This document shows, one piece after another, positions 49,101 through 64,000 of a DNA stretch of 64,000 nucleotides (its first letter is position 1; each line of letters starts with the position of its first letter). A program made the position numbers and the translations under genes. The notes beneath the pieces were generated by a model that saw nothing but the letters and a program-made list of their open reading frames with translations, ran no database searches and had not been told where the DNA came from. Source of the stretch: Portunus trituberculatus. Its lineage: Eukaryota > Arthropoda > Malacostraca > Decapoda > Portunidae. The stretch covers positions 8,610,184-8,674,183 of the forward strand of contig NC_059268.1 in NCBI RefSeq assembly GCF_017591435.1. Direction: 5' to 3'.

Positions 49101-51284
49101 CATCCATCCACATAAATAGAATACCTTGTTCATATTTAAGAGTTAGGTGAGGGAGCGATACACTTGTGTAAAACAACGCCATTTTAAAGAGTGCATTTGA
49201 AGGCCGCTATCCCTCCTATGTTTCCTGTACTGAGTGCTACCAATCTCTTCGCGGTAATGCTGCAGACTTGTACATATATTTTTATCTTCTATACTGTTAT
49301 TTTCACGGATAGTGCTCTTCTGAACTTGCTAACTGCAACGCCCCCGACCCTTCCGCTGCGCCAGAATTGCTGCTCATTCTCATGCTTATTATCTCCATCT
49401 TTCAAATGCAAGTGTTAACCAATATCTTCATGCATTTATTTTCTTTACTGGTAAACTTCAGACAAGTGGGTGCTTCTCTCCTTTTTTCTACTGAATTTCA
49501 TGAACTCGCATAAAACGGGAGGAGTTTGAACTCACCTCCAGGAGTATCAGGTCATCTCGCCAACTGGACTGGTTTCACGTATTTGAAAACAGTATGGAAC
49601 AGTGCACTCCCTTTTAACTTTCAGCTGTTGCATCAGAGCTGCTTCTTTGATTTGAAACTCCATAGACAGATACGGATTTCCTTGTCTTACAATCTGGTAC
49701 ACGGACACGTAAATATCAGCTTTTGTCATTTGTTTGTAGAGGATTATGCATCCCCTGTTCTCTCTTCTAGCCGTGGTTTCAAACCCTACAATTTTATTCC
49801 ACCTCCATAAATTGCCTTTGTTGTTAAATTAGTGTGATGATTCTTGCGTTGATCAGTGTGGAATTAACCTGTTAATTCTGTGAAATGTAGAACGGGAGCA
49901 TAAAACATCTTCAGCATAAATGGATGATAAGGGAACCTTTATGGCTGAAATGGCATGGTGTAATAGACAGTAGTGTGTCAAGTCACTGTAGCACACCTGA
50001 CCTAGTTTAGTGTATCTCTCTTTGAATGTGGGTCACTCGGTCATTCCTCTTCTGAAGGTTTAAATGAAATATGTTGTACTGCGCTCGTCTTGGGAATATT
50101 ATTCATGTTTTAGAATACGTGTTAAAAAAAAAGCGAAGCACCGAGAACACATTTAATCTTTGTTTTAATATGTTTCGACAGTTTAATTTTGCTCTCTTCA
50201 GGCGTGCAACTATATATCTAAAAAAAAAAAAAATATTAAGGAAAAATGAAATAGGTGAATTCTTGTAAACGCCTCTCTGCCTATTGAGTCCACATTCCAA
50301 CCCAGGGCGGGAGGAGTCGATAAGAAAACAATTGGCGTCTTTTTGGCCCGTCACACGTCACTGATTAGGTGTCGTGACGTCTCCGCCGCTGGTGACGCTT
50401 TTCTGTTTGACATTTTTTTTTTTTTTTATCACCACTTCCATTCATCTATTTATTCATTTTACTTAAATTTTTCATTATAAATCCCAGTTAACAAGAGGAG
50501 TAAAAGAAAATATTAGTTGACAAAATGGGATGTGAAGTCGATAATTAACTTACCGCCCTTCGTCTTTTAGGTCAGGTCTTCGTTCAATATTCTAGAAAGA
50601 TTTTAACTTTGAATACTTTTAACAGCATTGTCACGGCTCCTTTCGAAATGTTACGTCCTATAATAACTTACCCGTCTTCAATTTAGATAATCTACTTGAC
50701 GTTTTCTTTAAGGATTGGGCACTTCTATGGACATCTTTTATCCTCCATTGTTTAGTGCCCCTCTCACATAAACAGACTGATATGATTTTAAGTTGCTATA
50801 TAACTAATCCTCAAAGTTCTGTAGAATTCAATATTGGTCTGAACATTATTAAGAATGCTTAAATCTTTCATACCCCATGGAACTTTGATCCACAACGGCT
50901 TTAAAGATGAAAAGCAATATCTACCTGATAGAGAAGTGGACCAATAAACACATTCAACACTTTCATGAATAAGAAATTCATTCTCTTTGTTTTTCGGATC
51001 TGCAGTAGCGAGGCACGGAGGGTAGCACGGCTTTTGTCTTGCATCTGAAGTTTCCTGACAACCTGACCGTCAGCGACCCCTCTATAGAGTTTCGCCGCCT
51101 GCCTTCCTCCCGCGTCCTCTTTTAAGTGACAAGAGGGGCAGGCTAGTGGGGCCCTGACAGATGGCAATGCCGCGGCCTGACAGGGATGGTTAGTGGGAGA
51201 AGAGGGTGGTGGGCTGGAGCGGACCCCTTCAAGATGGGATGTCCGTCAATTTCTTCCCGTAAATATTTTTCCCATCCATGTGTT

Positions 51285-51290
<6 letters not shown>
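46180..51290. other. 5.1-kb block without long microsatellites
   Basis: The longest stretch of the window without a simple repeat above about 30 bp. T-rich, with frames below 95 codons and no recognisable domains, RNA genes or transposon ends. A 24-bp tandem duplication lies at 47157-47204. A minus-strand 88-codon frame at 50901-51167 in locally GC-rich sequence is the best coding-like stretch but matches nothing I know. Confidence 0.5.
47157..47204. repeat. 24-bp perfect tandem duplication
   Basis: GACATTAACC followed by TTTTATATCGTATG occurs twice in a row without a mismatch. Confidence 0.95.

Positions 51291-51350
<60 letters not shown>
51291..51350. repeat. (TC)n microsatellite
   Basis: About 60 bp, followed by a CT-rich region to about 51500. 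Confidence 0.97.
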
Positions 51351-51353
<3 letters not shown>

Positions 51354-52836
51354 GCATTAATTTTCATCGTCACGTTTCTTTCCTCGCCATTTTCTTCTTT
51401 ACTTTGTCGTCGGTATATTCCTCCTCCTCCTATTCCTGCTCTTCCTCCTCTCTCTCTCTCCTCTTTCTCCTCATCCTTCTCTTCCTCTACCTCCCACATC
51501 GTCTTTACATATTCTTACCCATTCAGGTTTTTATTCTCTCCCGTGTCGCCATTGTAATTACCTCTGACATCTTTATTTCCTATATGCAACTACGTACATT
51601 GTTCTCATTCTCTGCTACTTATTTAATTGTGAAAGCAAAGTCTCCTAAGAACGTGCGAGTCTTGATTGATTCTCTTGTCAGGACAGATGGAGACGATGTG
51701 TTGGGTGGGCAGATGTTTGTTTTCCCTTATGGGCTGGGTGATAAATGGATGGCGGTTTGTCCAGCATCGTCTGTAGTCTATTGGATATCTGAAATGTATG
51801 GGCGTTTCTGTCTGCCACCACCACCACCACCACCACAACTACCACCACCGTCTTCTTCAGTGTGAGGTCAGAAAGTTGGGAAAGACTGAAGTGTGTAATG
51901 TAGCGGTGTGCCTCTCAACTTGATTTTGTGTTTTTTTTTCTACTTTTGCTTTCTCGTCGTTGAAAAGATAAAGTCACTCGTGTGAATATAATTTTGTTTC
52001 TCGTTACTTTGATGTTTTTCCTTCCTCCGCGATCTTTATATTTGGTGTCAGAGTTTCTTTGTCTCTTCCCTCTTAGTTCTTCATATTTCATTTGGCTTCG
52101 TTCCTTTTTTAAGTATTTTTTTCTATTTTTTTTCTATTCATTTTTTTTTTCACATTTCGCATTGCATTTTCTCGGTTCCTTCCTGATTGCATTTTATTTT
52201 TATGCTTTCTATCCTCTCGCAGCTTTCCTTTTATCACTGCTCTGTCCTCCACGCCAGCCTTGCCTTGCTTTCCTCTTTGTTCTTTGCTTATTATTCTGAG
52301 GTGCTCTATTTTTTCTTTTAAATTTTCCCCCTATTTTTAACTTGTCACTTCGTGTTTTCTGTGGCCTTCTTCATTATATTTCAACTTATCTCTTCTCTCC
52401 ACGTTCCCCTTTCATCACTTCTCCCTTGTCTTTTCATTTTTATGCTTTCCTCTCCCAGCTTTTTTTTATCACTCCCTCCTCTTCCACGGCTTGTCTTGCC
52501 TTGCCTCCCCTTGCCTTGTGGTCTCTCCCCCTACCGCCTCCTGCCTCACAATTTACTGCCGTTAATTGATTGTTTCGTCCCCGCTGCGACGACTGCCATT
52601 ACTCCGCCCTAACAGCCTGCCTGGCGAAGGTGTATTATTTTTGTAGCTGATGCATGGCAGGATGACGCGCCGTGTAGTGCAACTGGTTTTTCATTGATGG
52701 AGTTGTTGGGAGGCATGTGTTATTACTATGATGGCTGGTGGTGGTCCTTTACTACTGCTGCTCCTGCTGTTGCTGCTGCTGCTGCTATTAATAATACTGT
52801 CTTTTTATTACTTTTATTTTTCCTTTCATTTTCATA

Positions 52837-52837
<1 letters not shown>
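51351..52837. other. Unannotated pyrimidine-rich sequence
   Basis: T- and CT-rich over much of 51900-52560. Open frames are low-complexity. No gene recognised. Confidence 0.5.

Positions 52838-52918
<81 letters not shown>
52838..52918. repeat. (CTA)n microsatellite
   Basis: About 81 bp of CTA units, preceded by a CTGCTG-rich stretch at 52750-52790. Confidence 0.97.
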
Positions 52919-52919
<1 letters not shown>

Positions 52920-54515
52920 ATATCCCGTTTTACTACTCCCTGTCATTTCAAGTAACGGATTTTTTTTCTATTTTTCTCTAATATATTTTCTTTTTCAGTT
53001 TTTACTAGGAACCTCACTATACAATAGATTAGTGACCCATCGGTACTTGAACTTGCCTATGCATTATTCTCTAAGACGTTCGTGGTGAGGTAACGTACGT
53101 TCGGCAACCATTGTCACCTGAAAATCCATAAGTGCTTTGCTTTTGGTGTCCTGACCTGGTTCTTGGCAAACAAATGGAGTCTGACCTTGAGACAGAAGGG
53201 ACAGCTTATATTTCACCAGCACCACTACACGCAAACCTTCCCTTCTTATGCCAGAAGCCTTGTGTATGTAGTATCCTTCTTCCCTCTGTCCCTTTAAGAT
53301 TAGTTTTGTGAAGACTTGAAGTTAAGAAGGCCTGATTCTGATGCTGCATTTCGTCTAGATCTCTGTTCATTTCGTCAGTGCGCAGCCTCTGGAGATAATC
53401 GTCGGTGACAGCGGGTTATGGGATCGAAGATACTTATGTCGGAGGAGAACCCTTTGTCCTTGGATCCCGGAAGCGTGTGGCATTGCTATCCAGGTCTCTG
53501 CTCCGTGATGAGCGAGTCGTTCACCGTGCACTGGGAGAAGCCTGAGTTATGGTGTCACGTCGTGGCATACTTGTGTGCCGTCACGTTCTTCACTTTATCA
53601 TGCACCTTGCTGATGATGTCTTATGTTCTGAATGTCCTGGCGTGATGGGGCAGGGGAAATGGGTCACGTGGGCCAACTAGTGACCAAGCACTCTCAGTAA
53701 TGACCCAACGATATTTTTCCCGGAGCCGAAGACTTTGCCCTGATTGGCCATTCAGTGAGCCAGTTGGCTGCGCCCATTTTTCGTGGCATTCATATTTTCG
53801 TGTCCTCAGCAAGTTACCGTATCAACCTCTGAAATTAACGAAGAGATGAAAAAAATCATATTGGGTTATATTTTTTGTATGAGTGGAGTCCATGTAGGTA
53901 GGATATGATTCATACTAGCATTATGGTCTACAAATTGAAAAATGTGTTCAGATTTTCTGTACGTTTATGAGTAGCGCTTATTAACTGAATTTCAAGTAAC
54001 TGTCTTTATATAATGAGTTCAATGCTTTCTTGGCTTTCGCTGCTGCTTTTATTTTCGACACAAAAGCATAAGCATAATGAAGTTGATCTGGAGGACATTA
54101 GGTGAGAGTTTTGTTCCTCTTACATACACCCGTTAGAAAAAAAAGTGTTGCTTCTAAGTTCGAAACGTTGGATCATATTAAAACTGACGATAAAGAAAAG
54201 AGAAAAAAAGTTACTTAAAATTTTATGTTCACTGTTGAAATGTAACGCCTTCCTGTAACACGAAATAATCCTCGAAACTTCATCAGCCGCTGGGCACATC
54301 ATGCATCACTCAGTGGACGCAGGAGTGCTGTTGAACCATATCCTTTCCAATTCCCTGACTCATAGAAATAGCAAAATTAACTCTACTTCTTGCTATATTT
54401 ATTGCTTCTGTTCACTGACTCATATAGTAAAAATTGTATATGTGAAGCTAAAATGATTGAAGAGACAGTTATGCTATTGGTAGTGAATGACTACTACCAC
54501 TACTACATCACCACC
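52919..54515. other. Unannotated unique sequence
   Basis: 1.6 kb of moderate GC. A 75-codon plus-strand frame at 53418-53645 has a hydrophobic C-terminal stretch but no family match. An open minus-strand stretch near 53200-53430 is equally unassigned. Confidence 0.45.
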
Positions 54516-54555
54516 TTGACCACCACCACCACCACCACCACCACCACCACCACCA
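54516..54555. repeat. (CAC)n microsatellite
   Basis: About 40 bp of CAC units. Confidence 0.95.
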
Positions 54556-55576
54556 CGGCAAGTGCTACATAATACTATTTAAAACTGGATAGCACGTCCT
54601 GCCCACCAAGAGCCTGTCGCACGTTGTCTTTGAACAGCGTATACGGTGGATTATGTATAACGAAGGGAGGATTAGCTGTCAGGGATAATGGCACACACAT
54701 CCACCCTCTGCACATCCTACCCTCCATGGCTCCCGCTTTGCACACCGCCTTAAAAAAGATAAAGGCAAAGGCTCCTGTGTCACTCGAGTGAGTGGAATTA
54801 GCATTTTTGGGTCTCATTTTTTTCCAGTGAGTTTAATCTAGAGAAGTGAATTTTAGTGTTGAATAAGAGCCTTGACTTTGTGTGTGTTTTTTATAGGCGT
54901 TACTTTTTCTTTTTGTTTCACTTTTTCTGTTTGCGTGTCTTTCTTTTTGCTTGTGGCTGTTGTGTGTATGTTTTCAGTCTTTCTTATTTTTATTCATGTC
55001 GTATGTCGTGCCTGTCAACTTTGCTCGGCGGGTGTTTTGACACGGAAGAAACCAAAGACAGAAAGAATTGTTTGAAGACACAGTTGAGTTTTGTAACTGG
55101 ATTTCATGCTGTTCAGTTTATCCGCAAGTTTTTGGATAGGAAGGAGACAGTTATCTCTTTTTTGTGGATGGGTTTAGGTTTCACTTTCCCAGTGTGTGGA
55201 TGAAATACTTGCACATTCAGCCCAGCAGTTTGTTTTGAGGGGGAAGGGAGCAGTGGAGGTCTGCTGCAGTTTGTTCGTTTATTTATTTGTTTATTTATTT
55301 CGCCACGAACGGTGTTACAAATAGTCAATGTAGGTGTCAATGATTCCTGTTGAGAGGCGGCGTCATATGACCTTGTAGCTGATGGGAAATATTTCTCGGT
55401 AGACTGATGAATGAATGAATCATTTTCAATAAATTTTTGAACAAGAACTGGCCAGTTGTTTGCGCACACTGTATAATCAATATCTGTAGAGGCATCTTTA
55501 TTTGGAGCTATCATTGCCAGCCATTTCAGTGGTGGACGGTTCTCTCAAAATTACCTGAATATCTTTCTCTCTTTCT

Positions 55577-55578
<2 letters not shown>
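54556..55578. other. Unannotated unique sequence
   Basis: Frames of 115 and 133 codons (54856-55203 plus, 55113-55514 minus) overlap antisense and match nothing known. Confidence 0.45.

Positions 55579-55620
<42 letters not shown>
55579..55620. repeat. (TC)n left of LINE copy 2
   Basis: About 42 bp ending at the LINE poly(A) tail (T run on this strand). Confidence 0.95.

Positions 55621-57723
<2,103 letters not shown>

Positions 57724-57804
<81 letters not shown>
57724..57804. repeat. (CA)n microsatellite
   Basis: About 81 bp of CA units; GTAT-rich sequence follows at 57950-58015. Confidence 0.97.
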
Positions 57805-57805
<1 letters not shown>

Positions 57806-58082
57806 CAGACATGTACACAATTTTTATATCTCACCGTGGCTGTCTTTTAATAAGCACATATATATTCATACATGCATAGATGAATACATGTTTAATGATT
57901 ATGGAAATGTGAGTGTGATAAATCAAGCTTTACATATTCACATTATATCTGTATATATAGGTATGTGTTGCTGTATGTATATGTGTATGTATATGTGTAT
58001 GTATGTGTAGCTGGTTGAATGTACGTCTATGTTTGTTTACATATAAATTTTGCATTCTTTACCTTGCCAACCGTGCAATTCA

Positions 58083-58085
<3 letters not shown>

Positions 58086-58173
<88 letters not shown>

Positions 58174-58220
58174 CTCAGTTGTGTACTTAAATGCATGTGT
58201 CTGTCTTTTTGTCTATTGTA

Positions 58221-58297
<77 letters not shown>
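58086..58297. repeat. Two (GT)n tracts
   Basis: GT units at 58086-58171 and 58229-58297 with a GTGC/CGTG tail to about 58352. Confidence 0.97.
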
Positions 58298-58298
<1 letters not shown>

Positions 58299-58464
58299 TG
58301 TGCGTGCGTGCGTGCGTGCGGGTGTGTCCGCGCGTGCCTGTGTGTGTGTGTGTTTGTCCATGTTAAGACGACTGCTAGTCAAATATGCACAGGCTATTTT
58401 CTCAAGTCTGAAATGAGGGTGAGAAGATGTCGGAACACCCCCCCCCCTCATCTCTATCTTCACT

Positions 58465-58538
58465 TCCTCCTCCTCCTCCTCCTCCTCCTCCTCCTCCTCC
58501 TCCTCCTCCTCCTCCTCCTCCTCCTCCTCCTCCTCCTC
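58465..58538. repeat. (CTC)n microsatellite
   Basis: About 74 bp of CTC; the strand stays pyrimidine-rich up to the TC array. Confidence 0.96.
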
Positions 58539-58784
58539 GACCTCTTTCCGCATACTTTTCTGCTCCGCCACCATTCTCTCTTGCTCTAATGCCACTTTTC
58601 TCTCCACCTCATTTCTTTTTTCCTCCTCCCACCCGTACCTCTTACCTCCCTTCATCCCAGCGTCATATCTCCTGCTCTCTTGTTTCCTCTCTTCTCTTTT
58701 CCTTCTTCTTTCTTCCTCGTCTTCATTCCTTATCTCCAAGCCTTACTCCTGACATCCCATTCTCTCTCTCATTCTCATCTCTCT

Positions 58785-58974
<190 letters not shown>

Positions 58975-59039
58975 GACAGATTTCCCGAGTGTGTTCTTAC
59001 ACATTGAGATCACACCTAGAAAAATGGTGACGTAAGCCG

Positions 59040-59968
<929 letters not shown>

Positions 59969-60033
59969 GAGTTATGTGTAATGAAACATTCATGAATTTA
60001 ATCGCAGCTTACTGCTGTTATAATTAATTAATG

Positions 60034-60060
60034 TACTAATGTTTTTCCTTTCAGGTAAGC
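60034..60060 (+). promoter_or_regulatory. Candidate recursive splice site (ratchet point)
   Basis: A consensus branch-point-like TACTAAT (60034-60040) precedes TTTTTCCTTTCAG (60042-60054), which is followed at once by GTAAGC (60055-60060). Thus a strong acceptor and a strong donor share one point with no exon between them. This is the layout of recursive splice sites in long arthropod introns. Alternatively it is the acceptor of the 40-bp exon listed next. Confidence 0.5.
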
Positions 60061-60094
60061 TGGACGACATGGTGCAACTAAAGCAGAGTTTAAG
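60055..60094 (+). other. Candidate 40-bp microexon
   Basis: From the acceptor at 60054 to a GTATGA donor at 60095, one frame is open and reads KLDDMVQLKQSL, an amphipathic-looking stretch. The donor is weak. If the acceptor acts as a ratchet point this would be the usual associated RS-exon. No family is recognised. Confidence 0.25.
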
Positions 60095-60127
60095 GTATGA
60101 TGTTGTACATGTGTAACTGACACCACA

Positions 60128-60286
<159 letters not shown>

Positions 60287-60344
60287 TATAAGAAAGGCAG
60301 GTGGTGGCAGCCTTCATCAGGTGCAAGACAGCGGCCAGGGGAAG

Positions 60345-64000
<3,656 letters not shown>

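Noticed and set aside
50901..51167. 88-codon minus-strand frame in GC-rich sequence
   Set aside because: Somewhat coding-like composition, but no recognised family and no clear splice sites; left as unassigned.
53418..53645. 75-codon frame with a hydrophobic C-terminus as a membrane protein gene
   Set aside because: No signal, family or splice context; this length is common by chance.
54856..55514. Overlapping sense and antisense frames of 115 and 133 codons
   Set aside because: They overlap each other and match no family; low-complexity composition in part.

Overview
This window looks like non-coding DNA from a large arthropod genome, most likely a decapod crustacean and possibly a crab. 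The reasons are arthropod-type (TTAGG)n tracts at two places, very dense dinucleotide and ACT microsatellites, several tRNA-derived SINE families, Jockey/CR1-type LINE remnants, a Penelope-like retroelement remnant, a hAT DNA transposon and TTAA-flanked MITEs. I recognise no host protein-coding gene. Nearly all long open frames are translated microsatellites or frames within transposable elements. The species call is an inference from repeat content.

Layout. 0-4.2 kb: compound AC/AG and AT microsatellites, a broken LINE reverse transcriptase, a second LINE 3' end of the same type in opposite orientation whose coding frame runs straight into (TTAGG)n, then a Penelope-like endonuclease remnant next to (TC)n. 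4.2-14.1 kb: AT-rich unique sequence with microsatellites, one TTAA MITE, three copies of tRNA-derived SINE family A and short tandem duplications. 14.18-18.36 kb: one complete-ended hAT element (16-bp perfect terminal inverted repeats, 8-bp target duplication) with no transposase, filled by a complex tandem array that carries a 9-unit (TTAGG) insertion. 18.4-44 kb: microsatellites, SINE families A, B and C, and two more TTAA MITEs. 44.77-45.42 and 55.62-56.87 kb: two minus-strand copies of one Jockey-type LINE. 46.2-51.3 kb: the longest block without a long microsatellite. 57-64 kb: more microsatellites and the best splice-signal candidate of the window.

Two themes stand out. First, every SINE, LINE or Penelope copy I can delimit has at least one end on a microsatellite, usually both: SINEs in (CA)n, one LINE in (TC)n, one SINE in (ACT)n. 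This suggests microsatellite-directed insertion. Second, (TTAGG)n appears twice in contexts that reveal its origin: once as the 3' tail of a LINE, once as a block inserted into a sequence whose undisturbed paralogue lies 0.6 kb away.

A juxtaposed 3'/5' splice site at 60,054 (and a weaker one at 33,507) resembles recursive-splicing ratchet points, which would fit a very long plus-strand intron; this is a hypothesis. By hand tally, simple repeats of about 35 bp or more cover about 12% of the window. Boundaries of all repeats are accurate to a few bases.
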